DNA of 32,990 nt from Pseudomonas citronellolis (GCF_900112375.1 NZ_FOLS01000003.1:1-32990), one strand, 5' to 3'. Shown: positions 15,376 to 25,803, counted from the first letter of the stretch. Notes: generated from the sequence alone by a model not told the origin. A program made the numbers and translations.

Positions 15376-15502
15376 AGACGAAAGAGAGGGACCTGGACGG
15401 CGGGTTGTGCCCCATCATGACATAAGCCATTCGGCAAGCCCATGGGGTGGGGACTGCCAAACCCAGCATAGACGCACAGATCGGCTGCTTGTATTGCAGT
15501 GG

Positions 15503-15530
15503 TTGTCCTCTACCGGTCGACGTAGGACAA
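15503..15530. promoter_or_regulatory. Inverted repeat upstream of hemA
   Basis: TTGTCCT (15503-15509) and AGGACAA (15524-15530) form 7-bp arms around a 14-bp spacer in the TPR/hemA divergent gap, 35 bp before hemA. Inner bases CTAC/GTAG extend the symmetry. TTGTCC could double as a -35 with ACAATT as a -10, 18 bp apart. It looks like an operator or promoter element; the binding factor is unknown. Confidence 0.45.
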
Positions 15531-15564
15531 TTGCGGGCTTCCTGAATTACCTCAGCGATCCCGC

Positions 15565-16833
15565 ATGGCCTTCATCGCCCTTGGCATCAACCACAAGACA
15601 GCTTCCGTGGCCGTCCGCGAGCGCGTGGCGTTCACTCCCGGGCAGATGGTCGAGGCCCTGCAGCTGCTCTGCCGGCTGACCGCCAGCCGCGAGGCGGCGA
15701 TCCTCTCCACCTGCAACCGCAGCGAGCTGTACCTGGAGATCGAGCATCCGGAGGCCGAGGACGTGCTGGCCTGGCTCGCCGACTACCACCGCCTGAGCCT
15801 GGACGAGCTGCGCAACTGCGCCTATGTGCACCAGGACGAGGACGCGGTGCGCCACATGATGCGCGTGGCCGCCGGCCTGGACTCCATGGTGCTCGGCGAG
15901 CCGCAGATCCTCGGCCAGATGAAGTCCGCCTACGCCGTGGCCCGCGAGGCCGGCACCATAGGCCCGATGCTCGGCCGCCTGTTCCAGGCCACCTTCAGCA
16001 CCGCCAAGACCGTGCGCACCGACACCGCCATCGGCGAGAACCCGGTGTCGGTGGCCTTCGCCGCGGTCAGCCTGGCGCGGCAGATCTTCAGCGACCTGCA
16101 CCGCAGCCAGGCGCTGCTGATCGGCGCCGGCGAGACCATCACCCTGGTCGCCCGCCACCTGCACGAGCAGGGCGTGAAGCGCATCGTGGTGGCCAACCGC
16201 ACCCTCGAGCGCGCCAGCCTGCTGGCCCAGGAGCTGGGCGCCGAGGCCATCCTGCTGGCGGACATGCCCGAGCACCTGGCGCACAGCGACATCGTCATCA
16301 GTTCCACCGCCAGCCAGTTGCCGATCCTCGGCAAGGGCGCGGTGGAACGCGCGCTGAAGCAGCGCCGGCACAAGCCGATGTTCATGGTCGACATCGCCGT
16401 GCCGCGCGACATCGAGCCGGAAGTCGGCGAGCTGGACGACGTCTACCTCTATAGCGTCGACGACCTCCACGAAGTGGTGGCGGAGAACCTCAAGAGCCGC
16501 CAGGGCGCCGCCCAGGCCGCCGAGGAACTGGTCGGCGACGGCGTCCACGAGTTCATGCAGCGCCTGCGCGAGCTGGCCGCGGTGGACGTGCTGCGCGCCT
16601 ACCGCCAGCAGGCCGAGCGCCTGCGCGACGAGGAGCTGCAGAAGGCCCAGCGCCTGCTGGCCAACGGCGGCGACCCGACCGACATCCTCGCCCAGCTGGC
16701 CCGCGGCCTGACCAACAAGCTGCTGCACGCGCCCAGCGTGCAGATGAAGAAACTCTCCGCCGAGGGCCGCATCGATGCGCTGGCCCTGGCCCAGGAACTG
16801 TTCGCCCTCGACGAGGGCCCTGAGAAGCGATGA
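15565..16833 (+). CDS. hemA: Glutamyl-tRNA reductase
   Basis: A 422-residue protein catalysing the first committed step of C5-pathway tetrapyrrole synthesis, glutamyl-tRNA to glutamate-1-semialdehyde with NADPH. Landmarks are [19 protein letters not shown], catalytic Cys50 in [26 protein letters not shown], the NADPH fold [25 protein letters not shown], and the C-terminal dimerisation helix. The stop overlaps the prfA start by 4 bp (ATGA), so hemA and prfA are coupled. It opens the operon hemA-prfA-prmC-moeB-murI. Confidence 0.98.
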   Translation: MAFIALGINHKTASVAVRERVAFTPGQMVEALQLLCRLTASREAAILSTCNRSELYLEIEHPEAEDVLAWLADYHRLSLDELRNCAYVHQDEDAVRHMMRVAAGLDSMVLGEPQILGQMKSAYAVAREAGTIGPMLGRLFQATFSTAKTVRTDTAIGENPVSVAFAAVSLARQIFSDLHRSQALLIGAGETITLVARHLHEQGVKRIVVANRTLERASLLAQELGAEAILLADMPEHLAHSDIVISSTASQLPILGKGAVERALKQRRHKPMFMVDIAVPRDIEPEVGELDDVYLYSVDDLHEVVAENLKSRQGAAQAAEELVGDGVHEFMQRLRELAAVDVLRAYRQQAERLRDEELQKAQRLLANGGDPTDILAQLARGLTNKLLHAPSVQMKKLSAEGRIDALALAQELFALDEGPEKR

Positions 16834-17912
16834 AAGCCTCCCTGTTGACCAAGCTGGACAACCTCAGCGACCGCTACGAGGAGCTCACCGCTCTGCTCGG
16901 TGACGCCGAAGTGATCAGCGACCAGACCAAGTTCCGCGCCTATTCCCGCGAGTTCGCCGAAGTCGAGCCGGTGATCCTGGCGTTCCGCGACTTCCGCAAG
17001 ACCCAGGCCGACCTCGAGGGCGCCCAGGCGCTGCTCAAGGACAGCGACCCGGACCTGCGCGAGATGGCCGAGGAGGAGGTCGCCAGCGCCAAGGACTCCC
17101 TGGTCGAACTGGAAGACCGCCTGCAGCGCATGCTGCTGCCCAAGGACCCGAACGACGGGCGCAACGTGTTCCTGGAAATCCGCGCCGGCACCGGCGGCGA
17201 CGAGGCGGCGATCTTCTCCGGCGACCTGTTCCGCATGTATTCGCGCTATGCCGAGCGCCAGGGCTGGCGCGTCGAAGTCCTCTCGGAGAACGAGGGCGAA
17301 CACGGCGGCTATAAAGAGGTGATCGCCCGTGTCGAGGGCGACAACGTCTACGCCAAGCTCAAGTTCGAGTCCGGCGCGCACCGCGTGCAGCGCGTGCCGG
17401 CCACCGAGTCCCAGGGCCGCATCCACACCTCCGCCTGCACCGTCGCGGTGCTGCCGGAGCCCGACGAGCAGGCGGCCATCGAGATCAACCCGGCCGACCT
17501 GCGCGTCGACACCTACCGCTCCTCCGGCGCCGGCGGCCAGCACGTGAACAAGACCGACTCTGCCGTGCGCATCACCCACATTCCCTCGGGCATCGTGGTC
17601 GAGTGCCAGGAGGAGCGTTCGCAGCACAAGAACCGCGCCAAGGCCATGGCCTGGCTCGCGGCCAAGCTCAACGACCAGCAGCAGGCCGCGGCGCAGCAGG
17701 CCATCGCCAGCACCCGCAAGCTGCTGGTGGGCTCGGGCGACCGCTCCGAGCGCATCCGCACCTACAATTTCCCCCAGGGGCGGGTCACCGACCACCGCAT
17801 CAACCTTACCCTGTACTCCCTGGGCGAGGTGATGGAGGGCGAGGTGGAGCAGGTGATCGAACCGCTGCTGCAGGAATACCAGGCCGACCAGTTGGCCGCC
17901 CTGGGGGATTGA
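16830..17912 (+). CDS. prfA: Peptide chain release factor 1
   Basis: A 360-residue protein of standard length that recognises UAA and UAG stop codons. The GGQ loop is seen in [20 protein letters not shown], and the codon-recognition domain carries [20 protein letters not shown]. It overlaps hemA by 4 bp. prmC, which methylates the Gln of this GGQ, follows 6 bp later. Confidence 0.98.
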   Translation: MKASLLTKLDNLSDRYEELTALLGDAEVISDQTKFRAYSREFAEVEPVILAFRDFRKTQADLEGAQALLKDSDPDLREMAEEEVASAKDSLVELEDRLQRMLLPKDPNDGRNVFLEIRAGTGGDEAAIFSGDLFRMYSRYAERQGWRVEVLSENEGEHGGYKEVIARVEGDNVYAKLKFESGAHRVQRVPATESQGRIHTSACTVAVLPEPDEQAAIEINPADLRVDTYRSSGAGGQHVNKTDSAVRITHIPSGIVVECQEERSQHKNRAKAMAWLAAKLNDQQQAAAQQAIASTRKLLVGSGDRSERIRTYNFPQGRVTDHRINLTLYSLGEVMEGEVEQVIEPLLQEYQADQLAALGD

Positions 17913-17918
17913 GGCGCC

Positions 17919-18749
17919 ATGGCCACCATCATGACTCTGCTCGCCGAAGCGCAACTGCCGGATTCGCCCAGCGCGCGCCTGGACGCCGAGCTGCTGCTGG
18001 CCGCCGCCCTGGGCAAGCCGCGCAGTTTCCTGCGCACCTGGCCGGAGCGGGTGGTCGACCGCGAGGTGCGTGAACGCTTCGAAGGCTGGCTGGCGCGCCG
18101 CCGCGCCGGCGAGCCGGTGGCCTACATCCTCGGCCGCCAGGGCTTCTGGAGCCTGGACCTGGAAGTGGCGCCGCACACCCTGATCCCGCGTCCGGACACC
18201 GAGCTGCTGGTGGAAACCGCCCTGCAGCTGGTGCCGGCCAGCCCGGCGCGGGTGCTCGACCTGGGCACCGGCACCGGCGCCATCGCCCTGGCCCTGGCCT
18301 GCGAGCGCCTGAGCTGGCAGGTCAGCGGCGTCGACCGCATTCCCGAGGCCGTGGCCCTGGCCGAACGCAACCGCGAGCGCCTGCGCCTGGCCAACGTCGG
18401 CTTCCGCCAGAGCCACTGGTTCTCCGCCCTGGAAGGCGAGCGCTTCGCCCTGATCGTCGGCAACCCGCCGTACATCCCCGGCAGCGACCCGCACCTGCAG
18501 CAGGGCGACGTGCGCTTCGAACCGAAGAGCGCGCTGGTGGCCGGCCACGACGGCCTCGACGACATCCGCCTGATCGTCGCCCAGGCCCCGCGCTTCCTCG
18601 AACCGGGTGGCTGGTTGCTGCTGGAGCACGGCTACGACCAGGCCGCTGCGGTGCGCGACCTGCTGCTGGGCAACGGTTTCAGCGAAGTGGAGAGCCGCCG
18701 CGACCTGGGCGGCCACGAACGCATCAGCCTGGGGCGCCTGCCATGTTGA
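17919..18749 (+). CDS. prmC: Release-factor glutamine methyltransferase
   Basis: A 276-residue SAM-dependent methyltransferase that N5-methylates the GGQ glutamine of release factors. The N-terminal helical domain binds the factor. The catalytic domain shows RVLDLGTGTGAIALALA (SAM motif I) and IVGNPPYIPGSDPH with the diagnostic NPPY. It overlaps moeB by 7 bp. Adjacency to prfA is functional. Confidence 0.97.
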   Translation: MATIMTLLAEAQLPDSPSARLDAELLLAAALGKPRSFLRTWPERVVDREVRERFEGWLARRRAGEPVAYILGRQGFWSLDLEVAPHTLIPRPDTELLVETALQLVPASPARVLDLGTGTGAIALALACERLSWQVSGVDRIPEAVALAERNRERLRLANVGFRQSHWFSALEGERFALIVGNPPYIPGSDPHLQQGDVRFEPKSALVAGHDGLDDIRLIVAQAPRFLEPGGWLLLEHGYDQAAAVRDLLLGNGFSEVESRRDLGGHERISLGRLPC

Positions 18750-19498
18750 ACGACGAAGAACTGCTGCGTTACAGCCGGCAGATCCTCCTGCCGCAGATCG
18801 ACATCGACGGCCAGCTGCGCCTGAAACAGAGCCGCGTGCTGATCGTCGGCCTCGGCGGGCTGGGCTCGCCGGTGGCGCTGTACCTGGCCGCGGCCGGCGT
18901 CGGCGAGCTGCACCTGGCCGACTTCGATAGCGTCGACGTGACCAACCTGCAGCGCCAGGTGGTGCACGACAGCACCCAGGTCGGGCGCAGCAAGGTGGAC
19001 TCGGCCATGGCCCGCCTGGCCGCCATCAACCCGCAGGTGAAGCTGGTGCCGCACCGCCAGGCGCTGGACGAGGACTCCCTGGCCGCGGTGCTGGCCCAGG
19101 TCGACCTGGTGCTGGACTGCTGCGACAACTTCTCCACCCGCGAGGCGGTCAACGCCGCCTGCGTCGCCGCCGGCAAGCCGCTGGTCAGCGGCGCGGCCAT
19201 CCGCCTGGAAGGCCAGCTCTCGGTATTCGACCCGCGCCGCGACGACAGCCCCTGCTACCACTGCCTCTACGGCCACGGCAGCGAAGCCGAGCTGACCTGC
19301 AGCGAAGCCGGCGTGGCCGGGCCGCTGGTGGGCCTGGTCGGCAGCCTGCAGGCGCTGGAGGCGCTGAAGCTGCTGGCCGGCTTCGGCGAGCCGCTGGTGG
19401 GCCGCCTGCTGCTGGTGGATGCCCTGGGCACGCGCTTCCGCGAGCTGCGCGTCAAGCGCGACCCGCAGTGCGCGGTCTGCGGTTCACGGCATGGCTGA
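18743..19498 (+). CDS. moeB: Molybdopterin-synthase adenylyltransferase (MoeB/HesA/ThiF family)
   Basis: A 251-residue E1-like enzyme that adenylates the C-terminal Gly of MoaD. It has [19 protein letters not shown], the ATP-binding [46 protein letters not shown], and paired zinc cysteines (CYHC and CAVC). There is no C-terminal rhodanese domain, so this is the short form. ThiF-type thiamine work is an alternative. The last codons overlap murI. Confidence 0.93.
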   Translation: MLNDEELLRYSRQILLPQIDIDGQLRLKQSRVLIVGLGGLGSPVALYLAAAGVGELHLADFDSVDVTNLQRQVVHDSTQVGRSKVDSAMARLAAINPQVKLVPHRQALDEDSLAAVLAQVDLVLDCCDNFSTREAVNAACVAAGKPLVSGAAIRLEGQLSVFDPRRDDSPCYHCLYGHGSEAELTCSEAGVAGPLVGLVGSLQALEALKLLAGFGEPLVGRLLLVDALGTRFRELRVKRDPQCAVCGSRHG

Positions 19499-20285
19499 CG
19501 AGCGGCCGATAGGGGTCTTCGACTCCGGCGTCGGCGGCCTTTCGGTGCTGCGCGAGATCCGCGCGCGGCTGCCGGACGAATCGCTGGTGTACCTGGCCGA
19601 CTGCGGCCACGTGCCCTACGGCGAGAAAACCCCGGAATACATCCGCGAGCGCTGCCGGCGCATCGCCGAATTCCTCATCGCCCGCGACTGCAAGGCCCTG
19701 GTGCTGGCCTGCAACACCGCCACCGCGGCGGCGGCCTCCGACCTGCGTGAGCGTTATCCACAGCTGCCGATCCTGGCCATGGAGCCGGCGGTGAAACCGG
19801 CCGCCGCTGCAACCCGCAGCGGCGTGGTCGGCGTGCTGGCCACCACCGGCACCTTGAAGAGCGCGCGCTTCGCCGCGCTGCTCGACCGCTTCGCCAGCGA
19901 CGTGCGGGTGATCACCCAGCCCTGCCCGGGGCTGGTCGAGCGCATCGAGGCCGGCGACCTGGATGGGCCTCAGACCCGCGAGCTGCTCCAGGGCTTCGTC
20001 GAGCCGCTGCTGGCCGAAGGCTGCGACACCCTGATCCTCGGCTGCACCCATTACCCCTTCCTGCGCCCGCTGCTGGGCCGGATGCTGCCGCCCGGCGTAT
20101 CGCTGATCGACACCGGCGCCGCAGTGGCCCGTCACCTGCAGGCGTCGCTGGCCAGCCGTGGCCTGGAGGCGCGGGGGCCGGCAAAAAAAACGCACTTCTT
20201 CACCAGCGGGGCAGTCGAGATGTTCGAGAGGGTGTTGCCGGTGCTGTGGGGCCTTGATGAATCGGTCAGTTTTTTTGCCGATTGA
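19491..20285 (+). CDS. murI: Glutamate racemase
   Basis: A 264-residue protein making D-glutamate for peptidoglycan. ATG 19491, within the moeB 3' end, gives the family start [18 protein letters not shown]; earlier in-frame starts would add moeB-encoded sequence. The two catalytic cysteines are in [11 protein letters not shown] and [13 protein letters not shown]. It closes the hemA-murI operon. No clear terminator is visible in the 126 bp before pagL. Confidence 0.97.
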   Translation: MADERPIGVFDSGVGGLSVLREIRARLPDESLVYLADCGHVPYGEKTPEYIRERCRRIAEFLIARDCKALVLACNTATAAAASDLRERYPQLPILAMEPAVKPAAAATRSGVVGVLATTGTLKSARFAALLDRFASDVRVITQPCPGLVERIEAGDLDGPQTRELLQGFVEPLLAEGCDTLILGCTHYPFLRPLLGRMLPPGVSLIDTGAAVARHLQASLASRGLEARGPAKKTHFFTSGAVEMFERVLPVLWGLDESVSFFAD

Positions 20286-20353
20286 GCAAGGAAGTTTCCG
20301 CACATACGTAACAATGCGCTGACATTTCGCAGGCCATATCTGGCAAATCGCCT

Positions 20354-20405
20354 TATAATCATTAGCTATTCGCGGGGATTTTTCATTCAGCTTATCCATA
20401 AGGAT
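20354..20405 (+). promoter_or_regulatory. Probable pagL -10 box and ribosome-binding site
   Basis: A consensus TATAAT lies at 20354-20359 in the AT-rich murI-pagL gap, and AAGGA lies about 8 bp before ATG 20412. No good -35 sits at the right distance, so an activator such as a two-component regulator may be needed (inference; PagL-type genes are often environmentally regulated). Confidence 0.45.
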
Positions 20406-20411
20406 CTTTCG

Positions 20412-20936
20412 ATGAAGAAGCTACTCTCGCTGGCCGCCTTGGCCGCAATCATGATGGTGGGCGCAGCCGGCGCAGCGCAGGCCGCGAATCTGACCGCCGC
20501 GGCAGGTGCCACCGGCCAGGGCGACATGACCCTGCGCCTGGGCGCGAGTTTCGACTGGGACAAGACCTGGTGGGAAAGCAGTACCGGCCACCTGACCGGC
20601 TACTGGGACACCGGCGTCACCTACTGGGGGGCCGGCGACCGCGCGGGCGCCCGTTATTCGCTGTCCGTCGCGCCGGTGTTCGTCTACCAGTTCAACGGCG
20701 ACAGCGTGAAGCCCTTCATCGAGGCGGGCATCGGCATCGCCGGCTTCAGCGGCTCCGAGGTCGGCGACCATGACCTGGGCAGCGCCTTCGCCTTCGAAGA
20801 CCGCCTGGGCTTCGGCCTGAAGTTCGCCGGCGGCCAGTCGGTGGGCATCCGCGCCATCCACTACTCGAATGCCGGGCTCTCGATGCCCAACGACGGCATC
20901 GAGTCCTACAGCCTGTTCTACAGTCATCCGCTGTAA
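20412..20936 (+). CDS. pagL: Lipid A 3-O-deacylase PagL
   Basis: A 174-residue outer-membrane β-barrel enzyme. The signal peptide MKKLLSLAALAAIMMVGAAG AAQA is followed by a mature protein of 150 residues. Catalytic residues are H150, S152 (IHYSN) and E164 (PNDGIESYS) in the precursor, i.e. 126, 128 and 140 after removing 24 residues, which agrees with the triad I recall for P. aeruginosa PagL. It removes the 3-O acyl chain of lipid A and so alters outer-membrane immunogenicity. It is a single gene with its own terminator. Confidence 0.94.
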   Translation: MKKLLSLAALAAIMMVGAAGAAQAANLTAAAGATGQGDMTLRLGASFDWDKTWWESSTGHLTGYWDTGVTYWGAGDRAGARYSLSVAPVFVYQFNGDSVKPFIEAGIGIAGFSGSEVGDHDLGSAFAFEDRLGFGLKFAGGQSVGIRAIHYSNAGLSMPNDGIESYSLFYSHPL

Positions 20937-20950
20937 GTTCTAGCTGTGCG

Positions 20951-20980
20951 AAAAAACCGGTCCTGGTGGCCGGTTTTTTT
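20951..20980 (+). terminator. Terminator of pagL
   Basis: AAAAAACCGG, a short loop, then CCGGTTTTTTT, 14 bp after the pagL stop. It is a strong stem with a seven-T tail on the plus strand and could also work for minus-strand transcripts. Confidence 0.92.
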
Positions 20981-21020
20981 ATGCCCGTATGAGCTTGCCG
21001 AATACGCCGAAGGGCTTTTC

Positions 21021-21090
21021 GTAGGATGGGTTGAGCTTGCGAAACCCATGCGGTCATGGCGATGGGTATCGCAAGCTCAACCCATCCTAC
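21021..21090. repeat. 70-bp palindromic intergenic repeat (GTAGGATGGGTTGAGC type)
   Basis: GTAGGATGGGTTGAGCTTGC at the left end pairs with GCAAGCTCAACCCATCCTAC at the right end; CCCATG and CATGGCGATGGG inside extend the symmetry. It is a family distinct from the GTAGGAGC repeats next to it and could form a cruciform or long RNA hairpin. Confidence 0.85.
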
Positions 21091-21176
21091 GGGGTGTTTC
21101 TTCCGGACCATGTCACACCCCGGCGCGATTCGCGGATGAGATCTGCTCCTACGCCGCCCCACCCACACCATTCCAT

Positions 21177-21327
21177 GTAGGAGCGCGCCCTGCGCGCGAA
21201 ATCGCGGGCAGGGCCCGCTCCTACAGGTCATCGGGTAGCACCGCATCCGGGGTGCTCTTCGTAGGAGCGAGCTTGCTCGCGAATGAGCCCCGCAGCGGAG
21301 TCTGTTCGCGAGCAAGCTCGCTCCTAC
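21177..21327. repeat. REP/REPIN pair of the GTAGGAGC type
   Basis: There are two inverted REP doublets: 21177-21224 (GTAGGAGCGCGCCCTGCGCG ... GGGCCCGCTCCTAC) and 21261-21327 (GTAGGAGCGAGCTTGCTCGC ... GCGAGCAAGCTCGCTCCTAC). They lie between pagL and the convergent phrB end and may stop or stabilise transcripts. No tyrosine-transposase (RAYT) gene is visible in the window, so they would be spread from elsewhere. Confidence 0.88.
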
Positions 21328-21357
21328 GAGAAGCCGTGCTCGCCTAAACGGACTTCG

Positions 21358-22782
21358 TCAGCCCCCCGGCAGGTTGCGGAAGGCCTCCAGAACCCGCTCG
21401 CGGCTCGCCGCCAGGTCGAGCATCGGCGCCGGGTAGCCGGGCGCGCCGAACAGGCCCAGGCGCGATGGCTCGTGCAGGCTTTCGTTGTCCAGGCCGGCCA
21501 GCTCCGGCAGCCACTGGCGCAGGAAACGCCCGTGGGGATCGAAGCGGCGCGATTGCGCCAGCGGGTTGAACAGGCGGAAGTAGGGCGCGGCGTCGGTGCC
21601 GGTGGAGGCGCTCCATTGCCAGCCGCCGTTGTTCGCCGCCAGATCGCCGTCCACCAGGTGGCGCATGAACCAGCGCTCGCCTTCGCGCCAGTCGATCAGC
21701 AGGTTCTTGCTGAGGAACATGGCGGTGAGCATGCGCAGGCGGTTGTGCATCCAGCCGGTGGCCAGCAACTGGCGCATCGCCGCGTCGATGATCGGGAAGC
21801 CGGTGCGGCCCTGTTGCCAGGCTTCCAGCTCCGCTGGCGCGTGGCGCCAGGGCAGCGCCTCGGTTGGCGCGCGGAAGGCGCGGCCGCGGCTGACCTGCGG
21901 GAAACCGACCAGGATGTGCTTGTAGAACTCGCGCCAGAGCAGCTCGTTGATCCAGGCCACGGCGCCCGGCCCGCCGCTTTCGAATTCGCCCCGGTTGTTC
22001 GCCACGGCGGCGTGCAGGCACTGGCGCGGCGAGAGCACCCCGGCGGCGAGGTAGGCAGAGAGCTGGCTGGTGCCATCGAGGTCCGGGCGGTCGCGTCGTT
22101 CGTGGTAGTGCGCCAGGCCATCTTCGGCGAAGCCGGCCAGGCGTTCGCCGGCGGCCTTTTCCCCGGCGGGCCAGAACTCCCGCGCCAGGGTTGCACTGGG
22201 TGCGAAGCCGGGCAGTTCCCGGGGCACGGGGTCGCTGTCCACCCCCAGCGGCGCCTGGGGTGGCGGCGCCGGCAGGCAGGCGGGCAGGGCAGTGGCCAGG
22301 CGCTGGTAGCAGAGCTTGCGGAACTGGCTGAAGACCTGGAAGTAGCCGCCGCCGCGGGTGAGCAGGCTGCCGGGGGCGAACAGCAACTGGTCCAGGTGGC
22401 TGTGGAAGCCCACGCCGGCTTCGGCCAGGCGCTGTTTCACCGCCTCGTCGCGGCGGCTTTCGTGGATGCCGTACTCCTCGTTCACCCGTACCGCGGCGAT
22501 GCCCAGGCTGCGGCACAGCTGCAGCAACACTTCCGGTGCCTGGCTCCAGGTGTCCGCCTCGCGCAGCAGCAGCGGGATGTTCAGCCGCGCCAGGTCACGC
22601 TGCAGCGCGTGCAGGTTGCGCAGCCAGAAGTCGACCTTGTTCGGCGAATCGTCATGGGCGCGCCACTGGCCGGGGCTGAGCAGGTAGCAGGCGACGACCG
22701 GGCCGGCCTGCGCGGCGGCGACCAGGGCAGTGTTGTCGTGTACGCGCAGGTCGCTGCGCAGCCAGAGCAACTGGCGCTTCAT
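21358..22782 (-). CDS. phrB: Deoxyribodipyrimidine photolyase (class I)
   Basis: A 474-residue flavoprotein that repairs cyclobutane pyrimidine dimers using blue light. The N-terminal antenna domain begins QLLWLRSDLRVHDNTALVAA. The FAD domain has GRTGFPIIDAAMRQL, GWMHNRLRMLTAMFLSKNLL, DLAANNGGWQWSASTGTDA and PYFRLFNP. The start overlaps the MerR stop (ATGA), so the photolyase is translated with its likely regulator. It ends next to a REP cluster. Confidence 0.97.
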   Translation of the reverse strand: MKRQLLWLRSDLRVHDNTALVAAAQAGPVVACYLLSPGQWRAHDDSPNKVDFWLRNLHALQRDLARLNIPLLLREADTWSQAPEVLLQLCRSLGIAAVRVNEEYGIHESRRDEAVKQRLAEAGVGFHSHLDQLLFAPGSLLTRGGGYFQVFSQFRKLCYQRLATALPACLPAPPPQAPLGVDSDPVPRELPGFAPSATLAREFWPAGEKAAGERLAGFAEDGLAHYHERRDRPDLDGTSQLSAYLAAGVLSPRQCLHAAVANNRGEFESGGPGAVAWINELLWREFYKHILVGFPQVSRGRAFRAPTEALPWRHAPAELEAWQQGRTGFPIIDAAMRQLLATGWMHNRLRMLTAMFLSKNLLIDWREGERWFMRHLVDGDLAANNGGWQWSASTGTDAAPYFRLFNPLAQSRRFDPHGRFLRQWLPELAGLDNESLHEPSRLGLFGAPGYPAPMLDLAASRERVLEAFRNLPGG

Positions 22783-23729
22783 TCGCCGCCCCCGCCGTTC
22801 AGCAGGCCCAGGGCATGCAGGGCGTTACGCGCCTGCAACGGGTCCTGCGCCAGGTGCAGGCCTGGGTGGCTTTCACGTTGTAGCTCGGCCAGTTCCTGGG
22901 CATGGATGTCCACGCTGGCGCCCACCAGCAGGGTGGGGCAGATGCAGCCGGCGAGCAGGCGCGACAGCTGCGCCGGGCTCAGGCTCTGGTCGGAGTAGAG
23001 GAGCAGGGCGCGCGGGTTCAGGCGCTGCTCGACCAGGGCGATCTCGGCGCAGGACAGCGGGCCGTCGAACACCTGCACCGGGCAGCCGGCGGAGCTGGCC
23101 AGCCAGGCGCACAGCCAGTGGCCGGTTTCCCGCGGGTGTTCCGACTGGTTCACCAGCAGCAGCGGCCGCCCCTGGTGCTGGCGGTTGTAGTGGTACAGGC
23201 GGCCGCCGAGCTTGCTGCGCAGCCAGGAGTGGTAGAGCAGGCGCTCCAGGCCGCTGCCGAACTGGCCCTGCCAGCGTAGCTGGAGGTCGCGCTGCAACGG
23301 CAGCATCAGGTGCTCGCACAGCGTCTGCGCCGGGTAGATCGACAGCGCGCCGTTGAACAGCTCGTCCAGGCGCTGTTCGTCGAGCCGGGCGATGGCGCTC
23401 AGCGCCTGCTGGCGCAGGTCGTCCCAGGGCGAGTGGGTCTCGGTTGCCGTCCGCGGCGGTTCGTCGAGCAGGTCGCGCACCTTGCCCACCGCCACGCCGC
23501 GCTCCAGCCAGGTGAGGACGCGGCGAATCCGCTCCAACTGCTCGGCGGAGTACAGGCGGTGGCCCTTGGCGGTGCGCTGGGGGACCACCAGCCCATAGCG
23601 GCGTTCCCAGGCGCGCAGCGTAACCGGGTTCACCCCGGTGCGCCGCGCCACTTCGCTGATCGGCAACCAGCCGGCGGCCAGCGCCTGGCGATAATCGTCG
23701 GGAAGGGTGTTGCTTCGTTCAGATGGCAT
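22779..23729 (-). CDS. MerR-family regulator of the LitR/CarH type
   Basis: A 316-residue protein. The N-terminal MerR helix-turn-helix (about 23-60: ISEVARRTGVNPVTLRAWER, then GHRLYS) is followed by a helical bundle and a C-terminal Rossmann domain shaped like a cobalamin-binding domain. The canonical D/ExHxxG B12 ligand motif is altered to SEHPRETG, so cobalamin binding is uncertain. Relatives repress photolyase and other photoprotection genes in the dark and bind TGTACA boxes; such boxes occur upstream of this operon. It overlaps the gene before by 11 bp and phrB by 4 bp, so it is probably autoregulated. Confidence 0.9.
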   Translation of the reverse strand: MPSERSNTLPDDYRQALAAGWLPISEVARRTGVNPVTLRAWERRYGLVVPQRTAKGHRLYSAEQLERIRRVLTWLERGVAVGKVRDLLDEPPRTATETHSPWDDLRQQALSAIARLDEQRLDELFNGALSIYPAQTLCEHLMLPLQRDLQLRWQGQFGSGLERLLYHSWLRSKLGGRLYHYNRQHQGRPLLLVNQSEHPRETGHWLCAWLASSAGCPVQVFDGPLSCAEIALVEQRLNPRALLLYSDQSLSPAQLSRLLAGCICPTLLVGASVDIHAQELAELQRESHPGLHLAQDPLQARNALHALGLLNGGGGE

Positions 23730-24678
23730 TGCGTAGACCCAGGGCCTCGGGGTGGGGTTGCAGGTACGCCTGGCGGGCGATGTACGGGTGCGGGTGGCGG
23801 CGGAAGTGGTGCTTGAGCAGCGCCAGGGGCACCACCAGCGGTACCTCGCCGTGGCGGTATTGCTCGATCAGCAACTGCAGTTCGGCGCGGTCGTCCGCCG
23901 CCAGGGCGCGCTTGAGGTAGCCGGCCAGGTGCTGCAGCACGTTGCTGTGGCTGCCTCTACTGGCGCAGTGGCCCAGCGCCTGGCTGAAGGCCCGGTAGTA
24001 CTGCGGGCCGAACTGTTCTGCCGGGTAGCGGCCGATGTCCGCCAGCAGGCGGCCCAGCTCGGCGTACTGGCGCGGGTGGTGGGCGAGCAACTGGTACTTG
24101 TGGCGCGAGTGGAAGTCGAGGATCACCTTGTGCGTCAGCCCGGCGCGGCACAGGGCGAGCCAATCGAGATGGGCGTAGACGCGGGTGACGAAGTTCTCGC
24201 GCAGGCGGGGATCGTGCAGGCGGCCTTCCTCTTCCACCGGCAGCTCGGGGCGGGCGGCGCAGAAGGCTTCGGCGAACAGGCCGCGGGCGCCGGCCATGGT
24301 CGGCTGGCCATCCACCGCGTAGAGCTTGACGCGGTGCAGGCCGCAGGAGGGCGACTTCTGCATGAAGATGAAGCCGGCCAGTTCGTCCAACTGGCCGGCC
24401 TGTTCCGCGCCATGGCGACGCAATGCCGCACTGTGGTCCAGGGTCGCATCGCGGCTGTCCACGGCGCGTGGCTGCGTGGCGTCGCCGACCAGCCGCAGGG
24501 TGGGGCGCGGTACGCCCAGGCCGATGGCGACTTCCGGGCACAGCGGGACGAAATCGAAGTGCCGGGCGAGGTCCTCCAGGCACAGGCGCGAAGCCTTGTG
24601 CCCGCCGTTGTAGCGGACGTTCGCGCCGAGCAGGCAGGCGCTGATGCCGAGCTTGGGCCGGGAAGGGGAGGTGGACAT
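23719..24678 (-). CDS. DUF523/DUF1722 (YbgA-like) protein
   Basis: A 319-residue two-domain protein. The N-terminal DUF523 domain opens LGISACLLGANVRYNGGHK and includes FMQKSPSCGLHRVKLY, with conserved cysteines that may bind a cluster or act as thiols. The C-terminal DUF1722 domain has KYQLLAHHPRQYAELGRLLA. The start at 24678 is chosen over 24714 because the extra residues are encoded within the TGTACA box region and the family begins near here. Function is unknown, though the family recurs next to photolyases, which suggests a photoprotection or DNA-repair role. Confidence 0.93.
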   Translation of the reverse strand: MSTSPSRPKLGISACLLGANVRYNGGHKASRLCLEDLARHFDFVPLCPEVAIGLGVPRPTLRLVGDATQPRAVDSRDATLDHSAALRRHGAEQAGQLDELAGFIFMQKSPSCGLHRVKLYAVDGQPTMAGARGLFAEAFCAARPELPVEEEGRLHDPRLRENFVTRVYAHLDWLALCRAGLTHKVILDFHSRHKYQLLAHHPRQYAELGRLLADIGRYPAEQFGPQYYRAFSQALGHCASRGSHSNVLQHLAGYLKRALAADDRAELQLLIEQYRHGEVPLVVPLALLKHHFRRHPHPYIARQAYLQPHPEALGLRNAI

Positions 24679-24684
24679 GGTCGG

Positions 24685-24769
24685 ACCCTGTACAAGTAGG
24701 CTTCGCGTGTACAACTATTTTTCAGCATAGGCCGAACGTTGTACAGCCGCAAATTACTTGTACAGGGTG
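24685..24769. promoter_or_regulatory. Four TGTACA boxes in two inverted pairs (LitR/CarH-type operator)
   Basis: TGTACA occurs at 24689-24694, 24708-24713, 24740-24745 and 24759-24764. Within each pair the starts are 19 bp apart. The first pair read on the minus strand and the second read on the plus strand are near copies (GTTGTACA...TACTTGTACAGGGT, about 25 of 31 bases alike), so the two modules are inverted. The first faces the DUF523-MerR-phrB operon. The second faces into the 3' end of the renalase-like gene and could start an antisense RNA. TGTACA-type sites are known for CarH/LitR MerR regulators. Confidence 0.82.
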
Positions 24770-24795
24770 CGGCGCCCAGGCGGGTGCCGTCGGGC

Positions 24796-25803
<1,008 letters not shown>

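Noticed and set aside
21000..21350. CRISPR array
   Set aside because: Repeats are palindromic REP elements of several types with irregular spacing and no unique spacers of even length; no cas genes.
24670..24790. Similar N-termini MYTRSLLVQG and MYSRKLLVQG of two opposed frames
   Set aside because: They arise because both frames begin within the inverted TGTACA modules; not real protein homology.
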